Virus record (IMG/VR): IMGVR_UViG_3300046516_001081
Location: 1-51,902 of that record
Length of the DNA: 51,902 nucleotides
Strand: one strand, 5' to 3'
Origin: a virus
In this document: positions 16,847-26,286 of the stretch, piece after piece
Layout of the letters: each line of letters opens with the position of its first letter
How positions within the stretch are numbered: position 1 is the stretch's first letter
Translations under genes and position numbers: made by a program
The notes under the pieces: generated by a model
Seen by the model: the letters and a program-made list of their open reading frames with translations, nothing else
Told to the model about the DNA's origin: nothing
Databases searched by the model: none

Positions 16847-18414
16847 CCCCTGACGAACAACGCTACGAGCTTTGTCTCAAGCGGCTGATCGCCATCCTCG
16901 ACGCCGAGAAGGCGATGCTCGCCTTCACGCGGCTGATGAAGCCGACGCCGGATGACCCCGACGATCCCGACTGCACCCGCTACGAGGCGCAGAAATTCCA
17001 CAAGGTCATCTGCGCGGCGATCGAGGAACTTGAAGCCGGCCGCATCAGGCGGCTGATCATCAGCCTGCCGCCGCGGCACGGGAAAACTGAGCTTGCCTCG
17101 AAGATGTTTCCGGCCTGGTTTTCGGGCCGGAACCCGCATCTGAGTCTGATCTTCGGCACCTACAACGAGAAATTCTCCCAGGACATCGGTCGCGCGGTCC
17201 GGGACATCATGCTGTCCCCGTCCTACGCCCAGGTGTTCCCGGACACGATCCTGAAAGGCGACAGCAAAGCCTCGGACCGCCTGCAAACCACCAAGGGCGG
17301 CATCCTCGCCTTCGTCGGCCGCGGCGGCACCACCACCGGCCGCGGTGGTGATGTGCTGATCATCGACGACCCGCTCAAGGATCGCCAGGAGGCCGACAGC
17401 CCGACCATCCGCGACACGCTCTGGACGTGGTTCAGCCAGGTGATTTCCACCCGCCTGATGGACGAAACCGGACGGATCATGCTGATCCAGACGCGCTGGC
17501 ACCAGGACGACCTCGTCGGCCGGCTGACCGACCCGATGAACTCGCACTACGACGTCGACGAGGCGAAGCAGTGGAGCATCATCGACCTGCCGGCGCTGGC
17601 GATTGATCCCGATCACGATCCCCTCAAGCGCAAGCCCGGTGAAGCTCTCTGGCCCGGGCGTTTCGGGACCGAATACCTGCTTGGCGTGCAGCGCCGCGAT
17701 GCGCGCGGTTTCTCGGCACTCTACCAGGGCCGTCCCTCGCCCGCCGGCGGCACGTTCTTCAGTGCCAAGTGGCTGAAGACCTACAAGCCTGCCGACCTGC
17801 CCAGCAACCTGCGCTACTACGGCGCGTCCGACCACGCGGTCAGCCTCAAGCAATACGCCGACAAGACGTGCCTGCTGCTGGTCGGCCTCGATGCCGAAGA
17901 GAATATCTACGTGCTGCCGGACCTCGTCTGGCGGTCGATGACCGCGGAGCAGTGCGTCGAGGCGATGCTGCGCATGATGCGCGGCTACAAGCCCATGTTC
18001 TGGTGGGCCGAACGCAGCATGATCAGTAAGTCGATCGGCCCCTTCCTGCGCAAGCGAATGCTGGAGACCCAGACCTTCTGTTCGGTGATCGAAATGCAGC
18101 CGATCGCCGACAAGCAGACCCGCGCCCAGTCGATCCAGGGGCGCATGTCGATGGAGAAGGTGCTGTTCCCGGAGCGCGCGCCCTGGTGGCCCGCGGCGCG
18201 GGACCAGCTGCTCAAGTTTCCGCACGACCAGCACGACGATTTCGTCGATGCGCTCGCCTACGTGGGCCTTGGCCTGACGCTTCAGGTGGGCGCCGGTGTG
18301 CGGGCCGAAAAGAAGCCCGACAACGCCGAGGGCACGTTCGGCTGGATGATCGATCAGCGGCGTCTTGCCGAGAAATCCGTGCGTCTCGGCTTCGGCGGGA
18401 CAGGGGGCTGGTAA
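16843..18414 (+). CDS. terL: Terminase large subunit
   Basis: 523 aa from GTG. The ATPase half has Walker A PPRHGKT (76-82) and Walker B VLIIDDP with the two acids at 175-176, followed by a TRWHQDDL segment typical of the coupling region. The C-terminal half fits the RNase H-like nuclease: YYGASDHA with an early Asp, and HDQHDDFVDALAY near the end with acidic residues for metal binding. It packages DNA into the prohead and cuts the concatemer. The length is usual. It precedes the portal gene directly. Confidence 0.93.
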   Translation: MTPDEQRYELCLKRLIAILDAEKAMLAFTRLMKPTPDDPDDPDCTRYEAQKFHKVICAAIEELEAGRIRRLIISLPPRHGKTELASKMFPAWFSGRNPHLSLIFGTYNEKFSQDIGRAVRDIMLSPSYAQVFPDTILKGDSKASDRLQTTKGGILAFVGRGGTTTGRGGDVLIIDDPLKDRQEADSPTIRDTLWTWFSQVISTRLMDETGRIMLIQTRWHQDDLVGRLTDPMNSHYDVDEAKQWSIIDLPALAIDPDHDPLKRKPGEALWPGRFGTEYLLGVQRRDARGFSALYQGRPSPAGGTFFSAKWLKTYKPADLPSNLRYYGASDHAVSLKQYADKTCLLLVGLDAEENIYVLPDLVWRSMTAEQCVEAMLRMMRGYKPMFWWAERSMISKSIGPFLRKRMLETQTFCSVIEMQPIADKQTRAQSIQGRMSMEKVLFPERAPWWPAARDQLLKFPHDQHDDFVDALAYVGLGLTLQVGAGVRAEKKPDNAEGTFGWMIDQRRLAEKSVRLGFGGTGGW

Positions 18415-18418
18415 GTTT

Positions 18419-20782
18419 ATGTCCGGGACAAACCTTCCCATGGGGACGATGCCTGGCACGCTTGCCGGGGACACGTCCTATGCGCCCACTGGTCCCAGCC
18501 AGGGACCTGTCCCGCCGGGGACAGGTCCCCCCGACCCGACCGCCGACAACAAATTCATCAACCGTGAGCGTCCTGAACCCGAAGAACCCCGCCGTAAGCT
18601 GGTCAAACGGTGGACCGACCGCGTGCAGCGCGCCAAGAAACACTGGCAGAACGACTTCAAGCGCATGCGGGAGAACGAAAACTTCGTCGAGGGGCGGCAA
18701 TGGCCGGACATGCCCGCCCCGGAGACCCAGGTGGTGCGGGACGATCGCTACATCGCCAATATCTGCATCCGGCACGTGATCCAGCGCACGGCGGAACTCT
18801 ACCCCAACAACCCGACCATGCAGGCCAAGCGCGCGCCGCGGCTGATGGCGACCACCTGGGACGGGACCGGCCAGCAGTTGCAGCAGGCGCAGCAATCCAT
18901 GCTGATGGCGGCTCAGCACGGCATGCCGCCCGACCCGCACGCGCTGATGGTGCTGCAAGACGCGCAGACGGTGCAGCAGTTCGACCAGCTTATGGAGCGC
19001 GTCGGCACGACGTTGCGGATGCTTTACGACTACAACGTCCGCGAGCAGACGCATTCGTTCAAGAACTGCATGAAGATGACCGTGCGCCGCGGCATCATCA
19101 CCGCGGTCGGCTACGTGAAAGTGGGCTTCCAGCGGGCGATGCGCATGCGCCCGGAAATTGAGGCCCGCATCGCCGACATGTCGGAGCGTCTGGCCCATAT
19201 CGAACGGCTGGCGGCGGACATGGCCGACAGCGAAATCCAGTCCGACAGCGCCGAAGCCGAGGAGTTGAAGCTCGCCATCCAGTCGCTGATGCAGGAAGAG
19301 CAGATCATCGTCCGCGAAGGGCTGACCTTCGACTATCCCGACAGCACCGCGATCATCCCGGACCCGAAATGCCGGTCCCTGCGCGGGTTCCTGGGTGCCG
19401 ACTGGGTGGCGCAGGAATTTTTACTTTCACCGGAGCAGATCGAAGAAATCTACATGGTCGACGTGGGGACCAGCTACACCGCTTACACCGCGGACGGGCT
19501 GTCCCAGGGTTTCGAGAGCGCACGGCTCGACAACCATTCGGCCGGTGGCCGCGACGACGAGTTTTCACCCGACACGCAGGCGTGCGTCTGGGAAATCTAT
19601 CATCGCAAGGACGGCCTGGTTTACGTCGTCTGCGACGGCTACCCGGATTTTCTGCAAGAGCCGGCGTCGCCTGACACCGAGTTCTCCCGCTTCTGGCCCT
19701 GGTTCGCCTTCGTGTTCAACGAGGGCTATGCGCAGCGCGGCCTTTATCCGCAGTCGGACATCGATCTGATGCGCGACATGCAGCTTGAGCTGAACCGCGC
19801 GCGGCAGGGGCTGCGCGAGCACCGGCGCGCCAACCGGCCGAAGACGGCGGTCGCCGCGGGGCTGCTCGAAGAAGCCGACATGAACAAGTTGCGCACGCAT
19901 CCGGCGAATGCGCTCTTAGAACTGAACGGGCTGGCCCCGGGACAGAAGATCGTGGACGTGTTGCAGGTCATCGAGATGCCGCCGATCGACCCGCATGTTT
20001 ACGACACCGCACCGGTGTTCGAGGACGTGCTGCGCGTGCTGGGTTCGGATCAGGCCGACCAGGGCACCACGTCGGGGGACGCGACCGCGACCGAGGTTTC
20101 CGTCGCCCAGTTCAGCCAGAACACCGACACGCTCAGCCTCGTCGACGACATCAACGACACTATGAGCGAGATGGCGCGCACGGCGTCGGAAATCCTGGTG
20201 CTGAACGTGACCCCGGACACCGTGCAGAAAGTGGTTGGCCCAGGCGCTGCGTGGCCGCAGCTCGATCGCCAGACGGTCGCCGAAAACGTGTTTCTCATGG
20301 TCGATGAAGGCGCCAACGGTCCCGTCGATCGCCAGCAGGAAGTGCAGACGCTGGTGCAGCTTGTGCCCCTTCTCCAACGGGTCCCCGGTATCTCCCCCGA
20401 GTGGCTGGCGCGGCAGCTTATCCGCCGCATGGGCGACGACATCGACGTGACCGAGGCTTTCAGCGAGGGACTGCCGTCGATGGAAGCCCTGAACCAACTC
20501 ATGGGGCGCCCGCCCGCTGCCCCAGGAGCCGGCCCCGGCGCTGCGCCTCCCAGTGGCGCCGGGAAAGGCCCGCCACGACCTCCCGGGGCCGGCCAGGACC
20601 CGAATGCGCAGGGACCGGCCGGCGGCACCGGCACTCCGGCCCCGCCCGGGGTGACGCCCTCCGGGCGCATGGGTGCCTTCACCCCGCCCTTGCAGGTCTA
20701 CGGGGCCAACGGCAACCGCCCGGGCACCGGCGGCGGCATGCCGCGGATCGCGCCCTCGTCGCAGGGCATGCCGACGCCATGA
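18419..20782 (+). CDS. Portal protein
   Basis: 787 aa. ATG at 18419 was chosen because the longer frame overlaps TerL. Features: a Pro/Gly-rich N-terminus, the RRKLVKRWTDRVQRAKKHWQNDF helix, FVEGRQWPD, a long central helix-rich part, and a disordered Pro/Gly/Ala-rich tail of about 90 residues. The size and position between TerL and scaffold fit the P22-like podovirus portal, the dodecameric DNA channel at one vertex. The first 120 bp have eight GGGAC/GTCCC words. Confidence 0.85.
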   Translation: MSGTNLPMGTMPGTLAGDTSYAPTGPSQGPVPPGTGPPDPTADNKFINRERPEPEEPRRKLVKRWTDRVQRAKKHWQNDFKRMRENENFVEGRQWPDMPAPETQVVRDDRYIANICIRHVIQRTAELYPNNPTMQAKRAPRLMATTWDGTGQQLQQAQQSMLMAAQHGMPPDPHALMVLQDAQTVQQFDQLMERVGTTLRMLYDYNVREQTHSFKNCMKMTVRRGIITAVGYVKVGFQRAMRMRPEIEARIADMSERLAHIERLAADMADSEIQSDSAEAEELKLAIQSLMQEEQIIVREGLTFDYPDSTAIIPDPKCRSLRGFLGADWVAQEFLLSPEQIEEIYMVDVGTSYTAYTADGLSQGFESARLDNHSAGGRDDEFSPDTQACVWEIYHRKDGLVYVVCDGYPDFLQEPASPDTEFSRFWPWFAFVFNEGYAQRGLYPQSDIDLMRDMQLELNRARQGLREHRRANRPKTAVAAGLLEEADMNKLRTHPANALLELNGLAPGQKIVDVLQVIEMPPIDPHVYDTAPVFEDVLRVLGSDQADQGTTSGDATATEVSVAQFSQNTDTLSLVDDINDTMSEMARTASEILVLNVTPDTVQKVVGPGAAWPQLDRQTVAENVFLMVDEGANGPVDRQQEVQTLVQLVPLLQRVPGISPEWLARQLIRRMGDDIDVTEAFSEGLPSMEALNQLMGRPPAAPGAGPGAAPPSGAGKGPPRPPGAGQDPNAQGPAGGTGTPAPPGVTPSGRMGAFTPPLQVYGANGNRPGTGGGMPRIAPSSQGMPTP

Positions 20783-20991
20783 CCGACGCTCCGTCGCCTC
20801 CGGGCGCGAGCGTCCTCGTCTCGATCAGCGAGCGGCTGATCCGCGTTCTGCCGCCGGCCTTTCTCCTGCTCATCGTCATGAATTGCATGTTTCTCGGCGT
20901 GATGGCCTGGACCTTCGACCACAACGCCGACACGCGGAACGTGATGCTGACGAAAATCATCGAACAGTGCTTGCTTCGGCAGCAGCCCTGA
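20779..20991 (+). CDS. Small single-span membrane protein, 70 aa
   Basis: ATG overlaps the portal stop as ATGA. One hydrophobic segment spans about residues 23-46 (VLPPAFLLLIVMNCMFLGVM), with a short polar N-terminus and a C-terminal amphipathic helix that carries two Cys/charged residues. The family is not recognised. Candidates are a holin, a membrane protein of infection, or a minor virion component. It could also be made only because of coupling to portal. Confidence 0.6.
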   Translation: MTDAPSPPGASVLVSISERLIRVLPPAFLLLIVMNCMFLGVMAWTFDHNADTRNVMLTKIIEQCLLRQQP

Positions 20992-20996
20992 CGCGA

Positions 20997-21016
20997 CACA
21001 ACACTAGACACAACAC
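20997..21016. repeat. Two CACAACAC motifs, 12 bp apart
   Basis: CACAACAC at 20997-21004 and 21009-21016 precede the scaffold ribosome-binding-site hairpin. They belong to the intergenic motif family described in the findings. Confidence 0.6.
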
Positions 21017-21030
21017 CAACAAAACAACTA

Positions 21031-21050
21031 CGGTTCTCCTTGGAGAACCG
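21031..21050 (+). promoter_or_regulatory. Hairpin covering the scaffold Shine-Dalgarno sequence
   Basis: CGGTTCTCC and GGAGAACCG form a perfect 9-bp stem with a TT loop. The 3' arm contains GGAG, 9 bp before the GTG at 21056, so the stem would hide the ribosome-binding site. Suggests translational control of scaffold, by readthrough ribosomes, protein binding or temperature. Confidence 0.6.
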
Positions 21051-21055
21051 AAAAA

Positions 21056-22198
21056 GTGTCGGAAACGACATCGATCCCCTCGGACAGCACGACCACCGCG
21101 GCGCCTTCGTCCAGCGCCGACGCCACCAGTGCGGCTTCACCAGCCGCGCCGGCCCCCGACGCACCGTCGCCCTCGTCAGGCACCGACAGCCCTTCGCCCT
21201 CGTCAGGCGACAGCCGCCGATCCGACCGTGAGGAACTGCTCTCCGCGGTTCTCAAGGTCGTGCCCACCAAGCCCGAGACCTCTGCGCTCCCCACCGAGGG
21301 TGACCCCTCCGTCGCGGAGCAAAAGGACGCGGGCAAAGCGGGACCGGATCAGGTCGCGGCTAAGGACACGGGTCAGGGACAGACCCCCGCCCCGGAGACT
21401 TCCCAGGACAAGGACGCCGAGGCCGATCCGAGCGAGGGCGAGCTGCGCAAGCTCCGTCCCGAAACCCGGCGCCGGTTCGAGCGCCTTCTTGGCCAGCGAA
21501 ACGAAGCCCGTCAGGCGTTTGACGCCGTGCAACCGGAGCTGACAGCGCACCGGCAACTGCAAGGCTATCTCGCTGAGAACCAGCTTGCGGCTGACGATGT
21601 CAACCGTTTGTTGGGCATTGGCTCTGCCCTGCGTCGCGGCGATTACCGTGCGTTCCTGGAAGGCGTCACCCCTTACGTTCTGGTGGCCCAGGAAGCGGTC
21701 GGCGCGCGCATCGCGCCCGATCTGCAAAAGCAGGTCGAGGACGGCACGCTGAACGAGGACGCGGCGCGGGAGTTGACCCGCACGCGGCACCAGGCACGGC
21801 GGGCCGAGAGCGAATTGACGGCGACGCGGCAGCAGCAAACCGCGGAGACGCAGACGCGAAACGTCGGCGCTATCCGTGACGCGGTTGACGCATGGGAAGC
21901 CGACCTCCGGACCAGGGACCCCGACTACGCCCGCAAGTCGGTTGCCGTGCGTCGCTTCTCCCAGGCTCTGATGCAGGAGCGCGGCTTGCCCGCGTCCCCT
22001 GCCGCAGCGGTGGCGCTTGTGAAAGCGGCCTATGACGAGGCCACACGCGAATTGCTGAAGGGACAGCCTGTCCCGCAGGCAACGCGCCGCACCCCGTCCG
22101 GCATCCAAACGACAACCACAGGGTCCGTCGTTCGGGAGCCAGCCAGTATGAAGGATGCAGTTCTTCAGGCACTCGCCGGGATGCGACGGGCCTCCTGA
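21056..22198 (+). CDS. Scaffolding protein
   Basis: 380 aa from GTG. A long Ser/Thr/Ala/Pro-rich, disordered N-terminal third is followed by a coiled, highly charged helical region (RPETRRRFERLLGQRNEARQAF and more, residues 130-300) and a basic, flexible C-terminus ending in VLQALAGMRRAS. That layout, just before the major capsid gene, fits a podovirus scaffold whose C-terminus docks to coat protein and is removed later. Sequence alone does not prove it. Start is set by the GGAG in the hairpin upstream. Confidence 0.8.
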   Translation: MSETTSIPSDSTTTAAPSSSADATSAASPAAPAPDAPSPSSGTDSPSPSSGDSRRSDREELLSAVLKVVPTKPETSALPTEGDPSVAEQKDAGKAGPDQVAAKDTGQGQTPAPETSQDKDAEADPSEGELRKLRPETRRRFERLLGQRNEARQAFDAVQPELTAHRQLQGYLAENQLAADDVNRLLGIGSALRRGDYRAFLEGVTPYVLVAQEAVGARIAPDLQKQVEDGTLNEDAARELTRTRHQARRAESELTATRQQQTAETQTRNVGAIRDAVDAWEADLRTRDPDYARKSVAVRRFSQALMQERGLPASPAAAVALVKAAYDEATRELLKGQPVPQATRRTPSGIQTTTTGSVVREPASMKDAVLQALAGMRRAS

Positions 22199-22215
22199 TC
22201 CCAGGGGCCTGATCA

Positions 22216-23298
22216 ATGGCGTTCACAGCAGGAGAAATCACCAACATCGCGAATGCGTCGTTGGATTTCTATCTCAACAAGGGCGACACGTTTAAGCAGT
22301 CCATCCAGGCAAAACCGTTGCTGCGCCTGATGGAGGGGAGCGCGAAATCGTTCCCCGGCGGCAAGGGAAACATTTCCCTGGCCGTGAAAGGCACCTACGG
22401 TGCCGGCGGCGTCAACGACCACATCGTCGGCTACACGCACAACGACAGCGTGAGCTTCTACACGCCCGCCAATATCATGCGTTGTAACTTCCCGTGGCGC
22501 GAGCACCACATCGGCCTGACGCTCACGCACACCGAACTGAAGATCGACGGCATCTCGGTCACCGACGACGCCGGCGACGGTTCGAGCACGTCTAACCACT
22601 CCGACCGCGAGGTCACCGTCCTCGTCAATCTGATGGCCGACAAGCTGGAGGATTTCGGCGAGCAATACGCGCGCGGCATGAACGGCCTGCTCTGGGGGGA
22701 CGGCACCGCCGACCCGAAGGCGCTGGCCGGCCTTCAGTCGATCATCATCGACGTGCCCAACACGGGGACCACCGGGGGCCTGTCCCGCAGCGCCAACACG
22801 TGGTGGCAGAACCGTTCTGCGTGCGCAGCGTACGGCACTGCCGGCGGGCGCGGCGCGATCACCTCGGCGACCACCAACGGCGGCGCGCTGTGGACGTTCT
22901 TGCAGCAGGAAAAGCGCCAGTTGATCCGTTACGGCGGGCGTCCGACCAAGTTCCTGGCGGGATCGGATTTCATTTCGGCACTCGAAACCGAAATCCGCGC
23001 CAACGGGAACTATTCGATGACCGGCTACACCGGCACCCAGGACGGCTCCATGGGGCAGGTGAAGTTCGGCGATTGCACCATCGAATACGATCCGACGCTG
23101 GATAACCTCGGCCGCAACAAATACGGCTACTGGTGGGACCCGCGTCACATCTACCTGATGAAGCAGGACGGCGAGTGGGATCACCGTTTTACGCCCGCAC
23201 GACCCTACAACCAGTTCGTTCTTTACAAGTCAATGACGCACACGGGGCAGATGGTTGCGCAGCAGCTCAACTCCTCGCTCGTGGTGGCCATCGCCTAA
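22216..23298 (+). CDS. Major capsid protein
   Basis: 360 aa. ATG after CCAGGGG. It begins with helix and an extended segment (KGDTFKQSIQAKPLLRLMEG), consistent with an N-arm, then mixed alpha/beta sequence with YWWDPRHIYLMKQDGEW near the C-terminus. The position after scaffold, the size and the good codon use make it the HK97-fold coat protein. It is followed by a 13-bp hairpin terminator, as often seen for the most strongly expressed late gene. Confidence 0.85.
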   Translation: MAFTAGEITNIANASLDFYLNKGDTFKQSIQAKPLLRLMEGSAKSFPGGKGNISLAVKGTYGAGGVNDHIVGYTHNDSVSFYTPANIMRCNFPWREHHIGLTLTHTELKIDGISVTDDAGDGSSTSNHSDREVTVLVNLMADKLEDFGEQYARGMNGLLWGDGTADPKALAGLQSIIIDVPNTGTTGGLSRSANTWWQNRSACAAYGTAGGRGAITSATTNGGALWTFLQQEKRQLIRYGGRPTKFLAGSDFISALETEIRANGNYSMTGYTGTQDGSMGQVKFGDCTIEYDPTLDNLGRNKYGYWWDPRHIYLMKQDGEWDHRFTPARPYNQFVLYKSMTHTGQMVAQQLNSSLVVAIA

Positions 23299-23306
23299 CA
23301 AACAAT

Positions 23307-23342
23307 CACGGACCCGCTGCCCCTCGGGACAGCGGGTCCGTG
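23307..23342 (+). terminator. Perfect 13-bp hairpin after the capsid gene
   Basis: CACGGACCCGCTG pairs with CAGCGGGTCCGTG around a 10-nt loop. It lies 8 bp after the capsid stop and is followed by TGCGTTTC. Only a short T-run exists, so termination may be partial, lowering expression of later virion genes. Confidence 0.65.
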
Positions 23343-23370
23343 TGCGTTTCAACCGAGGAGAAGTTTTCTT

Positions 23371-24099
23371 ATGGCGACCTACCAGCTTTTGCGCTGCCTG
23401 ATCGCGCTGGCCGGGGACAAGGACAACGTCGTGTCCCGGGACCGCGGGCGTCCCGTCACCTACCCCGAACTGCCGATCCTGCTCCACCTGCACGGCGAGG
23501 ACGCGGTGGCCGACATCGCCGTGGTCGGCATGTGCGAGATGTCCGGCGACGAGATGCTGATGCGGGTGCGCCAAATCTACGGCGACGATGCGGTCAAAGC
23601 CGTCTATCCTGGCACGCGCCCGCGGCTGCCCGTGGGCGACCCCGGCCTGCCGCTGTGCACGCGTCCCGTCTTCGTGGCGCCGCCCACCCGGCCGGCGAAC
23701 CCCGACCCGGTCCTGCGCCCGCTCGACGCGCTGACGCCGATCCCGGGGACCGAAATCATCCAGCGCGAACTGGCGGCGGAAAGCGAACCCACCGACGAGG
23801 AAATCCTCCGCAACATCCAGGCCGATCCGGACGCGGACCTGCTCGACGAGTTTGAGTTGCCCAGCGAGAACGACGACCGCGTCGACCTGGCTGCTGCGTT
23901 GCGGTCTGCGGTTCCCCCGGGTGCCCCCGGTCCCGGGACACGCCCGAAGGTGAGCGACCAGCCGCAGACGCGCGTGGATTTCCGGGGACAGGCACGCCAG
24001 GCGCGTGAGCCGCTTGCGCACCTGCCCGACGTGTCGGGCGACAAGGTGCGACAGCCGACGCGGCAAGGCGGCCACGACCATGACCGGGCGCGCGGGTAG
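23371..24099 (+). CDS. Hypothetical virion-region protein, 242 aa
   Basis: Strong GAGGAGAAG ribosome-binding site. The first 80 residues are compact (TYQLLRCLIALAGDKDNV, then alternating strands and helices). A Pro-rich linker and a long, charged, poorly ordered second half (LLDEFELPSENDDRVD) follow. It sits between the capsid and the adaptor gene, where head-completion or decoration proteins lie. Family not recognised. Confidence 0.6.
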   Translation: MATYQLLRCLIALAGDKDNVVSRDRGRPVTYPELPILLHLHGEDAVADIAVVGMCEMSGDEMLMRVRQIYGDDAVKAVYPGTRPRLPVGDPGLPLCTRPVFVAPPTRPANPDPVLRPLDALTPIPGTEIIQRELAAESEPTDEEILRNIQADPDADLLDEFELPSENDDRVDLAAALRSAVPPGAPGPGTRPKVSDQPQTRVDFRGQARQAREPLAHLPDVSGDKVRQPTRQGGHDHDRARG

Positions 24100-24107
24100 G
24101 GCCATCC

Positions 24108-24857
24108 ATGCCCAAGCAGCTGCGTGAATTGCTGAGCGACCTGCGGTCCGAGCTGGGGCACTCGACCAATGTCGCGTTCGGCATCAACGATCGCGACACG
24201 CTGCTTTACTACCTGAACCGCACGCAGCAGGACCTGTATCGGGACTACGACTGGCCGCAACTCATCGTTGACCGCGACGTTCATCTGGCCGATGGCCAGC
24301 GTTATTATCCCTATCCTGTCGATCTCGCGTTCGAGGACATCGGCAACATCTGGGTGCTGATCAACACCGTCTACAATGAACTGAGCTATGGCATCGGCCC
24401 CTACGAGATGGTGCTGTGGAACTCGGACACCGGGTTCAAATCCTGGCCCACCCAGAAATGGATGCACCACGCCGACGACAACACGTTCGAGTTGTGGCCG
24501 ATCCCTGACGGCAACGCCGCCTCCACCAACGCGATCGTGCGGCTGCGGGGGACCAAGACCGTGCCCTGGATGGTCAACGACAGCGATGTGTGCGTGCTGC
24601 CCGACCATTTGATCGTCATCTACTCCGCGGTCGAGCTGCTGCGGCGGGACAACGCGAAGGACGCCGACGCCAAACAGCTTCGCGCGGCCGAACTGATGCG
24701 CCGGCACCGGGTGCGGCAGTCGACGCACAAGCGCACGCGGCCGATGGCGATCGGCGCCGGCGGCGGCGACGCGCAGAGCCGTCCCGGCGCGCAGCCCGTG
24801 CTGGGCCTCGACTACGTGCCTCCCGGATATGGCAGCGGCCCTAACAGGGGGCCGTGA
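24108..24857 (+). CDS. Head-tail adaptor protein (tail tubular A-like)
   Basis: 249 aa. It starts with helices (PKQLRELLSDLRSELGHS, then DTLLYYLNRTQQDLYRDYDWPQL), a beta domain follows, and later LPDHLIVIYSAVELLRR gives further helices. Helix-strand-helix with the YRDYDWP segment resembles podovirus gatekeeper/adaptor proteins (T7 gp11 or P22 gp4 role) that dock to the portal. Position after the capsid and before the nozzle gene agrees. The tail from residue 215 is Gly/Pro-rich and disordered. Overlaps the next start as TGATG. Confidence 0.7.
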   Translation: MPKQLRELLSDLRSELGHSTNVAFGINDRDTLLYYLNRTQQDLYRDYDWPQLIVDRDVHLADGQRYYPYPVDLAFEDIGNIWVLINTVYNELSYGIGPYEMVLWNSDTGFKSWPTQKWMHHADDNTFELWPIPDGNAASTNAIVRLRGTKTVPWMVNDSDVCVLPDHLIVIYSAVELLRRDNAKDADAKQLRAAELMRRHRVRQSTHKRTRPMAIGAGGGDAQSRPGAQPVLGLDYVPPGYGSGPNRGP

Positions 24858-26284
24858 TGCCCGATGCCGGCGTCTTCACGATCAGCGACTTCCTGGGTGG
24901 GCTGGACACGCGCAAGACTGCGCTGACGGCGCCATCGGGCACGTTGCGCATTCTTGAGAACGCCGTGCTCAACCCCGGCGGCGAAATCGAGAAGCGGCTG
25001 GCGTTCGTGCCGGTGGCGACGCTCACTTTCGACCAGTATATTTTCGGGCAGGGGGACAGCCTGCATACGTTCCGCTGGGAACTGGCCCCCGCCATCACGC
25101 CCGGGACATGTCCCGTGCCGATCGTCGGGCACACGCTTACCGGCGCGCTGGGCGGTGATCCCGTCATCCAGGATGTCGAAGCCTACACCGGCAGGTTCCA
25201 GGTCTCGATGGTCGACGGGGTGACCGGCGAGAGCGCCGTGTTCTGGGACGGGTTCCGGCTGGTCGACACCGGCTCCGGGGGTCTCCCCGCCTTCGGCAGC
25301 TACTCGCGCACGTTCCGTTCCAAGATGTATCGCATCGACGGCGAGTTCCTGCGCTTCTCGGGCATCGGCGATCCCGGCGTGCTCGATCCGGCCGCGCCCG
25401 CGCCGAACAACGGCGCCGGCTTCATCAACATCGCCGAGCAGGACCCTGATGCCGAGGAGCTTCAGGGGATGGAACTATACTACAACAGCATGGCGATCCT
25501 TTCGCGCCTGCAAACCACGATCTGGACGCTCGATCCTGATCCGGTGAAATCAGCGATCCAGCAGACCTTGCGCATCGGCACCGTGGCCCCGCACTCGATC
25601 CTGCAATTCGGGACCGGCGACGTGCTGTTCCTGTCCGACAGCGGCGTGCGCAGCCTGCACGCGCAGACGATGAACCTCTCGGCGTCGGTCACGGACGTCG
25701 GTTCGGCGATTGACCCGATTTTGATCCCGATCATCCGCGACAACCCGGTCCTGGCCGCGAAGGCGCGGGCCACCATCCAGCCGGTCAACGGACGCTACTG
25801 GCTGCATCTGGCCGGCAAGATTTATGTCCTGTCCTACTTCCCGTCCTCGAAGATCACCGCGTGGAGCGTGTTCGATCCGGGCTTCGAGGTGCAGGAGTTC
25901 GCGGTCGTGCAGAACCGGGTTTTCGCGCGCGGTCCCGATGGCACGGTCTATCTCTACGGCGGTCCCACGCTCAAGGAATATGATAGCTGCAAGGTAACAG
26001 TGCGCACGCCGCATCTGGCGATCGAAAGCCCCACCACTACCAAACGGCTCAAGTCGCTGGACGTGATGTGCGAGGGCAACTGGTCGCTCGCTGTCGGCAT
26101 GCTGCCGAACAACCTCGAAGCGTTCGAGTTGGTGGCCAACCTCGCGGACAACACCTACGGCGAAAAGTCGATCCCCTTCGCCGGCGTCGGTTCGCACATC
26201 GCCATGCACATGGAGCATCAGGCACCGGGGCCGGCCAAGCTCGCCGCCATCCACGTCAACCCTCAATTAGGCTGGACGAAGTAA
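24857..26284 (+). CDS. Tail nozzle / stabilisation protein (beta-propeller-like, tail tubular B role)
   Basis: 475 aa. The start is ATG 24857; GTG at 24854 is the only other nearby start. Nearly all beta strands, with repeats of W/F-G-type blades such as NGRYWLHLAGKIYVLSYFP and RTVFARGPDGTVYLYGG-like turns. This is the usual picture of podovirus nozzle proteins (T7 gp12 or P22 gp10 role). The N-terminus (GLDTRKTALTAPSGTLRILENAVLNP) matches their common opening. The last residues are GWTK; the same four codons plus stop reappear after the HNH gene. Confidence 0.75.
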   Translation: MPDAGVFTISDFLGGLDTRKTALTAPSGTLRILENAVLNPGGEIEKRLAFVPVATLTFDQYIFGQGDSLHTFRWELAPAITPGTCPVPIVGHTLTGALGGDPVIQDVEAYTGRFQVSMVDGVTGESAVFWDGFRLVDTGSGGLPAFGSYSRTFRSKMYRIDGEFLRFSGIGDPGVLDPAAPAPNNGAGFINIAEQDPDAEELQGMELYYNSMAILSRLQTTIWTLDPDPVKSAIQQTLRIGTVAPHSILQFGTGDVLFLSDSGVRSLHAQTMNLSASVTDVGSAIDPILIPIIRDNPVLAAKARATIQPVNGRYWLHLAGKIYVLSYFPSSKITAWSVFDPGFEVQEFAVVQNRVFARGPDGTVYLYGGPTLKEYDSCKVTVRTPHLAIESPTTTKRLKSLDVMCEGNWSLAVGMLPNNLEAFELVANLADNTYGEKSIPFAGVGSHIAMHMEHQAPGPAKLAAIHVNPQLGWTK

Positions 26285-26286
26285 CG

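Noticed and set aside
16789-18474. 561-codon minus-strand frame across the TerL gene
   Set aside because: High GC produces long antisense frames; TerL motifs on the + strand are unambiguous.
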